Shown here: positions 18,714 to 27,059 of the stretch, piece by piece
How the letters are laid out: each line of letters begins with the position of its first letter
Numbering within the stretch: position 1 is the first letter of the stretch
NCBI RefSeq assembly: GCF_019343475.1
Contig: NZ_CP072453.1
Coordinates: forward strand, 3,348,001-3,412,000
Source of the DNA: Providencia sp. R33
GTDB lineage: Bacteria > Pseudomonadota > Gammaproteobacteria > Enterobacterales > Enterobacteriaceae
Length of the DNA stretch: 64,000 nt
Direction: 5' to 3'
Notes under the pieces: generated by a model
Told to the model about the DNA's origin: nothing
What the model saw: the letters and a program-made list of their open reading frames with translations, nothing else
Database searches by the model: none
Program-made: the position numbers and the translations under genes

Positions 18714-18746
18714 CTTAAGATCCTGTTAAGATTTACCTGTTTTAAT
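18714..18746 (+). promoter_or_regulatory. Candidate QseB/PmrA-type box and -10 upstream of ygiW
   Basis: CTTAAG-N5-GTTAAG at 18714-18730 matches the PmrA-type operator YTTAAK-N5-YTTAAK, which the close relative QseB also recognises. The repeat period is 11 bp, and a -10-like TTTAAT follows 10 bp downstream (18741-18746), the same geometry as activator sites of the OmpR family. It points toward ygiW. Confidence 0.55.
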
Positions 18747-18791
18747 ACCCTCCATACGAACCCGTTAATGTTTTATTTGGAGATAACGACG

Positions 18792-19196
18792 ATGAAAAAA
18801 TTACCTTTAATTGCTTTAGTTGCCGCCCTTGCTTCCGCGCCAGTTTTTGCTGCTAATGGCGGTTTTGATGGCCCGGGTGCTGTTGCCAATACAGCAACAC
18901 AAAATACCCAAGCCGGTGGTTTTATTGGCCCAAATAGCGGTGAAATGACCGTCGCAAAAGCACTTGATATGTCAGATGATAGCTGGGTTATCTTGCGCGG
19001 TAATATTGTTAAGCAGCTTGACAATAAACATTATGAATTCACTGACGGTACAGGCACCATTAACCTTGAGATCAGCGAAAAACGCTGGAATGGTATTAAT
19101 ATCACACCAAAAGATAAAATCGAAATTCGCGGTAAAATCGATAAAGATTGGAATTCAAGGGAAGTTGAAGTTAAACAAATTCAGTTAATCAAATAA
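18792..19196 (+). CDS. ygiW: YgiW/VisP-type periplasmic OB-fold (BOF) protein
   Basis: 134 residues with a signal peptide (cut after APVFA, near residue 20) and one OB-fold domain (SWVILRGNIVKQL ... IEIRGKIDKDW ... VEVKQIQL). The BOF family is periplasmic and linked to stress resistance; VisP of Salmonella binds peptidoglycan. The frame opens 24 bases earlier, but ATG 18792 after GGAGATAACGACG gives a normal signal peptide. It is divergent from qseBC as in E. coli and likely under QseB control. Confidence 0.9.
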   Translation: MKKLPLIALVAALASAPVFAANGGFDGPGAVANTATQNTQAGGFIGPNSGEMTVAKALDMSDDSWVILRGNIVKQLDNKHYEFTDGTGTINLEISEKRWNGINITPKDKIEIRGKIDKDWNSREVEVKQIQLIK

Positions 19197-19216
19197 TTAA
19201 GCCCAGCTGTTATATC

Positions 19217-19252
19217 GCCAGCTTTCAGCCCTCAGTAGAAAGCTGGCTTTCC
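19217..19252 (+). terminator. ygiW terminator
   Basis: GCCAGCTTTC / GAAAGCTGGC stem followed by TTTCC. Confidence 0.75.
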
Positions 19253-19326
19253 TCAAAATCTTATTTCTTGCTGTTTTTAACGGTGCTAAATTAGCCTTAA
19301 ATATACTTGTTCGCTAAGGCCATGCC

Positions 19327-19917
19327 ATGACCGTTAAACAACCGAAACTGCGTAATATCCAAGAAAAACTCCTCTCAGATAATTGGTATATTTTAAAGAA
19401 ATATACTTACGAACTACAAAGGCGCGATGGAAGTTGGCAACAACAAGAGCGTGAAGTGTATGACAGAGGAAACGGCGCCGTTATTTTGTTGTACAACAAA
19501 GTTAAAAATAGCATTATTCTCATCCGCCAATTTCGCATGCCAATGTATGTGAGTGGTTACCCTCACTTTTTAATTGAAGCTGCCGCAGGCTTACTTGAGA
19601 ATGCTTCGCCAGAGGCACGAATTATTGCCGAAGCCGAAGAAGAAACGGGCTTCAAAGTTGATAAACTAGAAAAAGTGTTTGAAGCCTTTATGAGCCCTGG
19701 CTCTGTCACAGAAAAACTGCATTTTTATATCGCCGAATATAGTGATAATAACCGCAGCAATGCAGGTGGCGGACTTGCAGAAGAAGGTGAAGATATTGAA
19801 GTACTAGAGTGGCCATTTCCTAAAGCACTTGAGGCTATCAAAACAGGGGAAATCGTTGATGGTAAGACAATTATGCTAATACAACACATTGCCCTGAATT
19901 CAATTCTGAAAAGTTAA
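19327..19917 (+). CDS. nudK: NudK-like Nudix hydrolase (GDP-mannose pyrophosphatase family)
   Basis: 196 residues, similar throughout to E. coli NudK, which hydrolyses GDP-mannose to GMP and mannose 1-phosphate (REVYDRGNGAVILLYN, LIRQFRMP, SPGSVTEKLHFYIAEYSDNNRSNAGGG). The Nudix box is GLLENASPEARIIAEAEEETGF split over residues ~96-117. The metal-binding EAEEE core is kept, but the usual Glu at box position 7 is Ser and the basic residue at position 14 is Ala. Catalysis may persist, but the substrate could differ. Confidence 0.82.
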   Translation: MTVKQPKLRNIQEKLLSDNWYILKKYTYELQRRDGSWQQQEREVYDRGNGAVILLYNKVKNSIILIRQFRMPMYVSGYPHFLIEAAAGLLENASPEARIIAEAEEETGFKVDKLEKVFEAFMSPGSVTEKLHFYIAEYSDNNRSNAGGGLAEEGEDIEVLEWPFPKALEAIKTGEIVDGKTIMLIQHIALNSILKS

Positions 19918-20281
19918 TTATTTTTATCGGCTCACAGTAATTTAAATACATTGTTGTGAGCTTTATCTTATACCCCTCTATTTTAGTGTCATGATTGTTT
20001 ATATATCTCACTCATTAAAAGAGGTACTTAATTCATGCCAGTCAACAAACGACAATCGAAACAAGATTAAAATAAATCTTATAATTCAATTAAATACAAA
20101 TACATCATCTTTACTATAAATAAAGACACTTTCGCTTTGACCTCCCTCTTAAAAAACCTTAGATTAAAAACATTATATATTTTCGCCATTTTAATATTGT
20201 CATTTTACGAACCCTATTTTATCACTAATGAATTTAAATTAATTTTCAAGCCATACCATTTTCATTAAGGAGCTAAATAAG
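19918..20281. other. nudK-cupin intergenic region
   Basis: 364 bases, very AT-rich. A GGCTCACA / TGTGAGC hairpin followed by TTTATCTTA at about 19929-19970 is a probable nudK terminator. The rest probably holds the promoter of the cupin-mqo pair; no specific operator is recognisable. An 11-codon ORF at 20035-20070 has a distant AGAGG but is not convincing. Confidence 0.5.
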
Positions 20282-20671
20282 ATGATACGTTGTGTTCGTA
20301 TGTGGACAGGTGAAGATGGAAATTCCCTGTTTGAAGAAGGCACACTGGAACTGGATAGTGTTGCCCGTGGGGATAGTCAAACCCCAACCATTTCAGTCAG
20401 CGAACTGACTTTTCGTGAAACCGTCTCAGGTGGATCTTGGGATTGGCATAAAGATCCCGTTCCTCGCTATGTGATCACACTCTCTGGCACCTTAGAATTT
20501 GAAACCAAAGATGGTTCTAAATTTATAATTAATCCAGGTGATATTTTACTCGCACAGGATAATACAGGAACAGGCCATAAGTGGCGGTTGATTGGTGATG
20601 ACCCGTGGCGACGTGCTTATGTTGTTTATCAAGAAGGCACCGAGCTGTGCTTCACGCCGACCAAAAAATAG
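20282..20671 (+). CDS. Cupin-domain protein upstream of mqo
   Basis: 129 residues forming a single cupin beta-barrel. Motif 1 is WDWHKDPVPRYVITLSGTLEFET and motif 2 is INPGDILLAQDNTGTGHKWRL. Likely metal ligands are the histidines in WHKD and GHKW plus nearby acidic residues. The ATG has an excellent AAGGAG 9 bases upstream. Only ten bases separate it from mqo, so the two genes are almost certainly co-transcribed. Function unknown; it could be a small-molecule-binding or dioxygenase-like protein. Confidence 0.82.
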   Translation: MIRCVRMWTGEDGNSLFEEGTLELDSVARGDSQTPTISVSELTFRETVSGGSWDWHKDPVPRYVITLSGTLEFETKDGSKFIINPGDILLAQDNTGTGHKWRLIGDDPWRRAYVVYQEGTELCFTPTKK

Positions 20672-20681
20672 AGGCTTTTTT

Positions 20682-22175
20682 ATGACGAAACCTATAGCAG
20701 AAAACGTTGATATTGCGCTCATCGGTGCAGGGATCATGAGTGCGACACTCGGCACTTTCTTAAAAGAACTTGAACCATCACTAACAGTTGCGGTTTTTGA
20801 GCGCTTAAATGATTGTGCGCAGGAAAGTTCACATCCGTGGAATAATGCGGGAACAGGCCACGCAGCCAACTGTGAGATGAACTACACCCCGCCAAATCCT
20901 GATGGCACTGTCGATATCAGCAAAGCCCTTGAAGTGAATACAGAATTTGATTTGTCCCGCCAGTTATGGTCATACCTTGTCACGAAAGGGAAAATCAAAA
21001 GTCCACGCGATTTTATTCACCCTTGCCCCCATATGAGTTTTGTTTGGGGCGCCGACAATGTCAAATTCTTACAACAACGCTTTAAACAAATGTCTGCTCA
21101 CCACTGCTACCACAATATGGAATACAGCGATGATCCAAAACAAATTAATGATTGGGCACCATTGTTAATAGAAGGCCGTGAAGACGACAAAAATATTGCC
21201 GTCACACGTGTGGTAACAGGTGCAGACGTTGATTATGGTGCACTGACGCATTTATTAATGGCGCAACTCAGTGAACAATCAGGTTTTTCACTTCACTATA
21301 AGCATGAAGTCGTTGATGTCACACAAACCCCTGATGGACGTTGGAATGTGGAAGTCAAAAATTTACTGACCCATGAAAAGCACATTACGTCGGCAAAATT
21401 TGTGTTTGTTGGCGCTGGTGGGCGTGCTATTGAATTGCTACAAAAATCAGGTATCCCTGAAGGAAAAGGCTATGGTGGCTTCCCTGTCAGTGGTATTTGG
21501 CTACGTTGTGATGATGAAAAAGTGGCCGCACGACATCATGCCAAAGTATATGGCAAAGCAGACAAAGGTTCTCCGCCGATGTCTGTTCCGCATTTAGATA
21601 CGCGTATTATTGGCGGCAAACGTTCCTTACTGTTTGGTCCATATGCAGGATTCTCCAGTAAGTTTTTAAAACACGGCTCTTATTTAGACCTATTTGAGTC
21701 TATCCGCCTTAATAATATTGAACCGATGTTGGCTATCGCAAAAGATAACTGGTCATTAGCGGAATACCTAGTGGGGCAAGTTCTGCAAACTTCCGCACAC
21801 CAATTTGCCACACTGCAAAAGTTCTACCCAGATGCACAGCATGAAGATTGGAAAGAGGTTGTCGCTGGCCAACGCGTGCAAATTATCAAGCCAGATCACG
21901 ATAAAAAAGGGGTTTTGGAGTTTGGTACTGAGCTGATTACCAGCGCAGATAAATCATTTACCGTACTGATGGGGGCATCACCAGGCGCATCAACTGCTGC
22001 CTTTATTGCCTTAAACGTACTCAAAGACTGTTTTGCGAATCAACTGAAAGCCGATGGCTGGGAAGCGAAGTTAAAAGCGATTATTCCAACCTATGGCATT
22101 GATTTAAAACAAGATGCAAAAGCGTGCTTAGATATTCGTACCGCAACTGCTAAAGTGCTGCAATTAGACAATTAA
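20682..22175 (+). CDS. mqo: Malate:quinone oxidoreductase
   Basis: FAD-dependent peripheral membrane enzyme that oxidises malate to oxaloacetate and passes electrons to quinone. 497 residues, with the N-terminal FAD motif ALIGAGIMSATLG and the family signatures ESSHPWNNAGTGHAANCEMNYTP, GYGGFPVSGIW and ASPGASTAAF. The open frame extends 90 bases upstream inside the cupin gene, but the ATG at 20682 gives the proper N-terminus. With mdh also present, the cell has both routes from malate to oxaloacetate. Confidence 0.97.
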   Translation: MTKPIAENVDIALIGAGIMSATLGTFLKELEPSLTVAVFERLNDCAQESSHPWNNAGTGHAANCEMNYTPPNPDGTVDISKALEVNTEFDLSRQLWSYLVTKGKIKSPRDFIHPCPHMSFVWGADNVKFLQQRFKQMSAHHCYHNMEYSDDPKQINDWAPLLIEGREDDKNIAVTRVVTGADVDYGALTHLLMAQLSEQSGFSLHYKHEVVDVTQTPDGRWNVEVKNLLTHEKHITSAKFVFVGAGGRAIELLQKSGIPEGKGYGGFPVSGIWLRCDDEKVAARHHAKVYGKADKGSPPMSVPHLDTRIIGGKRSLLFGPYAGFSSKFLKHGSYLDLFESIRLNNIEPMLAIAKDNWSLAEYLVGQVLQTSAHQFATLQKFYPDAQHEDWKEVVAGQRVQIIKPDHDKKGVLEFGTELITSADKSFTVLMGASPGASTAAFIALNVLKDCFANQLKADGWEAKLKAIIPTYGIDLKQDAKACLDIRTATAKVLQLDN

Positions 22176-22183
22176 TTATTAAT

Positions 22184-22213
22184 AAGGTTGGGAAACCACT
22201 TCCCAACCTTTAT
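22184..22213 (+). terminator. mqo terminator
   Basis: AAGGTTGGGAA / TTCCCAACCTT stem with a 5-base loop and short T-rich tail; it may also serve the convergent cysQ. Confidence 0.75.
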
Positions 22214-22219
22214 TGAATA

Positions 22220-22960
22220 TTAGAATAAAATCACGCGAAAACCTGGGTTCAAGAACGACTCCCTCGGTGTGTAATCTAACGTTTTTCCGTTCCAATCAAC
22301 CACTTTCGCCCCCGCACCAATCGCAACTGCATGGCCTGCGGCGGTATCCCAAATATTCGTCGGCCCAAACCGTGGGTAAAGCTGCGCTTTTCCTTCCGCG
22401 ACAAGGCAGAATTTTAGTGATGAACCAATTTCAGCTGTCGTGTGCTCGCCCATTTGAGCTAAGTAATCCATTAATTCGTTATCTTGATGGGAACGGCTGA
22501 TTACAATCACAGGTGGTTTTCCGTCATACACATGGATCTGCTGCTTATGCCCGCCTTCTTCTTTCCATGCTTGGTTTCCCTCTGCATAGTAAAGTAAGCC
22601 TTTTGCTGGGGCATACACGACTCCCATAACGGGTACACCGTTTTCAATTAACGCAATATTGACGGTAAAGTCCCCATTTCGGTTAATGAATTCTTTGGTT
22701 CCATCAAGAGGGTCAATCAACCAATAGCGTTGCCAGTGCTGCCTAATTGACCACTCCGGGGGATCTTCTTCTGAAAGCTGTGGAATATCAGGGGCAATGC
22801 GTGTGAGACCCGCGGCAATAATATGGTGTGCGGCAATATCTGCCTCTGTGACAGGGGAGTTGTCACTTTTATGATCAACCCGCAACGGCTCTTGCGCATT
22901 GTAGGTTTCCATAATGACATAACCCGCTTCTTGAGCCAGTTCGCAAATTTGTTGTAGCAT
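22220..22960 (-). CDS. cysQ: 3'(2'),5'-bisphosphate nucleotidase CysQ
   Basis: Removes the 3'-phosphate from PAP (and PAPS), a by-product of sulfate assimilation, relieving inhibition of other enzymes. 246 residues as in E. coli, from the inositol monophosphatase superfamily. Metal-binding residues are in SEEDP and WLIDPLDGTKEFINR, with NIWDTAAGHAVA at the C-terminal side. An in-frame GTG nine bases upstream is possible, but ATG 22960 has GAGAGG at better spacing. It is convergent with mqo. Confidence 0.96.
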   Translation of the reverse strand: MLQQICELAQEAGYVIMETYNAQEPLRVDHKSDNSPVTEADIAAHHIIAAGLTRIAPDIPQLSEEDPPEWSIRQHWQRYWLIDPLDGTKEFINRNGDFTVNIALIENGVPVMGVVYAPAKGLLYYAEGNQAWKEEGGHKQQIHVYDGKPPVIVISRSHQDNELMDYLAQMGEHTTAEIGSSLKFCLVAEGKAQLYPRFGPTNIWDTAAGHAVAIGAGAKVVDWNGKTLDYTPRESFLNPGFRVILF

Positions 22961-23022
22961 TTTATTCACCTCTCCCGTTGACCTTTACAGCAAGAGTAGC
23001 AAGTGCATAAAAATTACGCCAT

Positions 23023-23056
23023 AAAAAATGCCTTGGCGAATAAAAACACCAAGGCA
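23023..23056 (-). terminator. fklB terminator
   Basis: TGCCTTGG / CCAAGGCA stem with six A residues on the low-coordinate side, i.e. a T-run after the hairpin on the minus strand. Confidence 0.8.
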
Positions 23057-23087
23057 TCGATTCAAATAGTGATTAAAACCGCTATTC

Positions 23088-23708
23088 TTATAAGATTTCT
23101 AACAGTTCAACTTCAAAAACAAGTGTGCTAAATGGTGGAATTGATGCACCTGCACCGCGCTCACCATAAGCTAATTCATGAGGAATATACAATTCCCATT
23201 TAGAACCAACAGGCATCAGCGTCAATGCTTCAATCCAACCTGGGATCACGCCACTGACTGGGAACTCAGCTGGCTGACCACGTTGAACAGAGCTATCAAA
23301 CACAGAACCATCAATTAAACGGCCGGTGTAGTGAACGCGAACGCGGTCAGAGCGAGATGGGATTGCGCCTTCACCTTGGTTGATCACAGAGAATTGCAAA
23401 CCAGATTCAGTCGTTGAAACACCATCACGTTTTTGGTTTTCATCGAGGAATTTTTGGCCTTCTTCTGCCATTGCAGCTTGGCGAGCAACACGAACTTCAT
23501 CTGCACGTTCATGAATTTCACGTAATGCCTTGTGCAAGGTTTCAACAGGTACAGATGGCATATTGCCTTCTAATGCATCAACCAAACCGGCTAAAATTGC
23601 GTTTGGTACTAGACCTTCTAGACCAGACTCTAATAATTGCTGCCCAACTTGTAGACCAATACCGTAGCTTGCTTGAGCTTCTACTGAATCAAAATTTTGG
23701 TTTGCCAT
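23088..23708 (-). CDS. fklB: FKBP-type peptidyl-prolyl cis-trans isomerase FklB (FKBP22)
   Basis: 206 residues as in E. coli FklB. The N-terminal dimerisation helices (about 1-85) precede a C-terminal FKBP domain with VHYTGRLIDGSVFDSS, PGWIEAL and YGERGAGASIPPFSTLVFEVELL. It accelerates prolyl isomerisation and acts as a chaperone. The frame opens 12 bases earlier, but MANQNFDSVEAQASYG is the family start. It is divergent from ytfB as in E. coli. Confidence 0.96.
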   Translation of the reverse strand: MANQNFDSVEAQASYGIGLQVGQQLLESGLEGLVPNAILAGLVDALEGNMPSVPVETLHKALREIHERADEVRVARQAAMAEEGQKFLDENQKRDGVSTTESGLQFSVINQGEGAIPSRSDRVRVHYTGRLIDGSVFDSSVQRGQPAEFPVSGVIPGWIEALTLMPVGSKWELYIPHELAYGERGAGASIPPFSTLVFEVELLEIL

Positions 23709-23928
23709 GAAAATACCCATATGGTTTTTGATAAAAAAACAAGAATAGCAGTCCCCCTGCTATGGGTAAACCCAAACCGTCAATCTAAATAATAAAACGC
23801 ATCGATGACGTATTAATTTGCTCAGTGTTCTCCGAAAAATCGTATCAAGCGCTTAAATTACCCAAAAACAGTGTTAGTATGCGTATAAATACGCCTTAAT
23901 TAGTACATTGCCTCGTCAAGGAGGAGTG

Positions 23929-24516
23929 ATGGTTAAACTATCGAAATTTCATCTCTATAGCATTGCTGTATTAGCGCTGATTGTCGTGGTTGCACTGTTT
24001 TGGCCAACGGGTGATAAGCCATTGAATAACGCACCACAAAACCAGCCAATTGTGATCCCACCACCAACAATACCCGATATCACACCTGATCCGATTCAAA
24101 CACCACCTGTTCAAGAGCCCGAAGGTAATGAGGAAGGAATACCAACAGAGCCCGAAATTGTGCCTGAACCCATCGAGACCGTACCAACAGAACCGCCAGC
24201 GGTAACACCACCAACACAGCCGCAAGAACCGCAGGCCACACGCCCATCGGCAGATGAGTGGCAAAATTACCGCGTTCAAAAAGGGAAAACTCTGGCACAA
24301 CTATTCCGTGATAATAATTTACAGGCTAACGATGCCTTTATCATGGCTCGTGTAGAAGGTGCTGAAAAACCGCTGAGTAATTTACGTCAAGGACAAAAAA
24401 TTCGCCTAAAAGCTAATGGGAAAGGGGAAGTTCAGTTGCTGGAAACTACGGCTTCTGATGGAAAAACCTATAGTTTTGCAAGGCTTAGCGATGGAAGTTA
24501 CTACCGTACACCGTAG
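23929..24516 (+). CDS. ytfB: YtfB / OapA-family LysM-like cell-division-associated protein
   Basis: 195 residues: a short cytoplasmic N-terminus, one transmembrane segment (about 9-27), a long Pro/Glu/Thr-rich linker (30-110) and a C-terminal OapA/LysM-like domain (NYRVQKGKTLAQLFRDNNL ... LRQGQKIRL). E. coli YtfB localises to the septum and binds glycans. A GTG directly precedes the chosen ATG; both sit behind AAGGAGG. Its neighbour fklB is divergent, as in E. coli. Confidence 0.88.
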   Translation: MVKLSKFHLYSIAVLALIVVVALFWPTGDKPLNNAPQNQPIVIPPPTIPDITPDPIQTPPVQEPEGNEEGIPTEPEIVPEPIETVPTEPPAVTPPTQPQEPQATRPSADEWQNYRVQKGKTLAQLFRDNNLQANDAFIMARVEGAEKPLSNLRQGQKIRLKANGKGEVQLLETTASDGKTYSFARLSDGSYYRTP

Positions 24517-24552
24517 TCACTAATGGATCGCCAATATGGAATGCGAGAAAAT

Positions 24553-24584
24553 AAAAAACACCGGACTTAGCCGGTGTTTTTTTA
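24553..24584. terminator. Bidirectional terminator between ytfB and rplI
   Basis: AAAACACCGG / CCGGTGTTTT stem, flanked by A residues on one side and T residues on the other, between convergent genes. Confidence 0.88.
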
Positions 24585-24627
24585 TTGGCATTGCCGATAA
24601 ATCGGCAACACCTATCATCATTATTGA

Positions 24628-25077
24628 TTACTCAGCAACGATGATAACGTTCAGCTCTGCGAAAACATCGCTGTGTAACTGGAAGTGAACTTCGTGGTCA
24701 CCAGTAGTACGCAGAACGCCGTTTGGCAGGCGAACTTCGCTTTTCGCGATTTTAACGCCAGCTGCAGTTACTGCATCAGCGATGTCACGAGTACCGATTG
24801 AACCGAACAGTTTACCTTCGTCACCAGCTTTAGAAGCTAAAGTTACAGAACCCAGTGCAGTAACAGCTGCTGCACGAGCCTGTGCTGCTGCCAGAACGTC
24901 AGCTAATTTAGCTTCCAGTTCAGCGCGGCGTGCTTCGAAGAATTCGATGTTTTTCTTAGTCGCAGGAACAGCTTTGCCCTGTGGAACTAAGAAGTTACGA
25001 GCATAGCCCGATTTAACGTTAACCTGATCACCCAGGCTACCTAGGTTAGCTACTTTATCAAGCAGAATAACTTGCAT
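24628..25077 (-). CDS. rplI: 50S ribosomal protein L9
   Basis: 149 residues as in E. coli. The N-terminal globular domain (MQVILLDKVANLGSLGDQVNVKSGYARNFL, split here for reference at residues 1-30) is joined by a long helix to the C-terminal domain. It stabilises the large subunit near the L1 stalk. Last gene of the rpsF-priB-rpsR-rplI operon; its AGGATAAGGTA Shine-Dalgarno region lies in the 38-base gap after rpsR. Confidence 0.98.
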   Translation of the reverse strand: MQVILLDKVANLGSLGDQVNVKSGYARNFLVPQGKAVPATKKNIEFFEARRAELEAKLADVLAAAQARAAAVTALGSVTLASKAGDEGKLFGSIGTRDIADAVTAAGVKIAKSEVRLPNGVLRTTGDHEVHFQLHSDVFAELNVIIVAE

Positions 25078-25115
25078 TACCTTATCCTCTATTAGTCGTT
25101 AATGGACTGTACCAA

Positions 25116-25665
<550 letters not shown>

Positions 25666-25673
25666 CTGCGCAA

Positions 25674-26069
25674 TTACTCTTCAGAATCCCCAGTTTCTTC
25701 TACTTCTTCATCCTGATAATCATCAGAAAGGTCACGGCCACGACGTTCGTCTTTAGCTTTAACCATTGGAGAAGCTTCTGTTACTGCGTGTTTTAAGCGC
25801 ATAACCATGCTGCGGATAACGGCATCGTTGAAGCGGAAGTTAGTTTCCAGCTCATCAATCGCTTCCTGCGGTGCTTCTACGTTCAGAAGAACATAGTGAG
25901 CTTTGTGCAGTTTGTTGATTGGGTAAGCCAGTTGACGGCGGCCCCAGTCTTCCAGACGGTGAATCTGACCTTGTGCGTTAGTGATTACTGCACTGTAACG
26001 CTCGATCATGCCCGGAACCTGTTCGCTTTGGTCAGGATGGACCATAAAAACGATTTCGTAATGACGCAT
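25674..26069 (-). CDS. rpsF: 30S ribosomal protein S6
   Basis: 131 residues starting MRHYEIVFMVHPDQSEQVPGM at residue 1 and ending in an acidic tail (DYQDEEVEETGDSEE), the part modified by RimK-added glutamates in E. coli. The frame opens 63 bases further upstream, but ATG 26069 has AAGGAGC at good spacing and the correct N-terminus. It pairs with S18 and is first in its operon. Confidence 0.98.
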   Translation of the reverse strand: MRHYEIVFMVHPDQSEQVPGMIERYSAVITNAQGQIHRLEDWGRRQLAYPINKLHKAHYVLLNVEAPQEAIDELETNFRFNDAVIRSMVMRLKHAVTEASPMVKAKDERRGRDLSDDYQDEEVEETGDSEE

Positions 26070-26095
26070 TAGTAGTTGCTCCTTACGGATTATTA

Positions 26096-26130
26096 GCCTC
26101 CTGTCTGGGTTAACCGCGGCCCGCGGAGGC
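26096..26130 (-). promoter_or_regulatory. S6:S18-binding leader of the rpsF operon
   Basis: On the minus strand, GCCTCC and GGAGGC close a hairpin that contains a GC-rich segment (CGCGGGCCGCGG), about 27 bases upstream of the rpsF ATG. Sequence and position correspond to the conserved rpsF leader element with a bulged CCG that binds the S6:S18 complex for feedback control. The fold was judged by eye. Confidence 0.65.
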
Positions 26131-26223
26131 AAGGAACTTGTTGAGTGCGGCTAAAAAATTGACGCGTAACTATACCCATCCCTGAGATAAAACTCAAGTG
26201 ATGGATGCAGTTTTATACAAATA

Positions 26224-26973
26224 TTATTTTTCGCCCGAAACAGGCAAGCGCTGGCGCACGGCTTCGAATAAGCAAACGCCTGTCGCTACTGACACATTCA
26301 GTGAAGAGACTGAACCTGCCATCGGGATGCTGATTAACTCGTCACAATGTTCACGCGTTAAACGGCGCATGCCTTCCCCTTCAGCGCCCATCACTAATGC
26401 CACAGAGCCCGTCAGTTTGCTTTGGTATAAATTATGGTCTGCCTCACCCGCTGTGCCCACAATCCAAACATTGTATTCTTGTAATAAGCGCAATGTTCTG
26501 GCCAGATTCGTAACACGGATCAGCGGCACATTTTCTGCGGCGCCACACGCCACTTTTTTTGCGGTTGCGTTCAATTGGGCTGATTTATCTTTCGGTACAA
26601 TCACTGCATGTACACCTGCGGCATCTGCACTACGTAAGCAAGCACCTAAGTTGTGCGGATCCGTTACACCATCAAGCACCAGTAAGAATGGTGATGGTGT
26701 GCTTTCGAGTAAATCAGGCAAATCACCCTCTTGGTATTGCTTACCAGGTAACACTTTCGCAATGATCCCTTGGTGAACTGCCCCTTCAGTTTGGCTATCC
26801 ATCCACTGGCGATTTGCAACTTGGACGACAACACCTAACGCTTCAATTTCATGCACGATAGGCATTAATCGGCGATCTTCACGGCCTTTTAGGATATACA
26901 CTTCTTTAATGCGTTGCGGTGAACGCTCAAGTAAGGCTTTCACTGCGTGAATGCCGTAAATAATTTCGCTCAT
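26224..26973 (-). CDS. rlmB: 23S rRNA (Gm2251) 2'-O-methyltransferase RlmB
   Basis: 249-residue SpoU/TrmH-family enzyme that methylates G2251 in the peptidyl-transferase P-loop of 23S rRNA, using SAM. An N-terminal substrate-binding domain (IYGIHAVKALLER) precedes the knotted SPOUT domain with LVLDGVTDPHNLGACLRSA (motif 1), VMGAEGEGMRRLT (motif 2) and IPMAGSVSSLNVSVATG (motif 3), split here by residue group. It follows rnr, as in E. coli. Confidence 0.96.
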   Translation of the reverse strand: MSEIIYGIHAVKALLERSPQRIKEVYILKGREDRRLMPIVHEIEALGVVVQVANRQWMDSQTEGAVHQGIIAKVLPGKQYQEGDLPDLLESTPSPFLLVLDGVTDPHNLGACLRSADAAGVHAVIVPKDKSAQLNATAKKVACGAAENVPLIRVTNLARTLRLLQEYNVWIVGTAGEADHNLYQSKLTGSVALVMGAEGEGMRRLTREHCDELISIPMAGSVSSLNVSVATGVCLFEAVRQRLPVSGEK

Positions 26974-27003
26974 AACAGTCTTATGTTTTAGTCAAAATGA
27001 GAA

Positions 27004-27025
27004 AAGTGGCGTTTTTACGCCACTT
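27004..27025. terminator. Hairpin between rnr and rlmB
   Basis: Symmetric AAGTGGCGT / ACGCCACTT hairpin with a TTTT loop. Followed by TTTTCTCA on the minus strand, it may attenuate rnr read-through into rlmB rather than end transcription fully. Confidence 0.55.
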
Positions 27026-27059
27026 TCGTTAATTAACAATGCATTACGCTAATAAAAAA

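Noticed and set aside
20035..20070. 11-codon ORF (MPVNKRQSKQD) upstream of the cupin gene
   Set aside because: The AGAGG is ten bases away and there is no other sign of coding or of a leader function.
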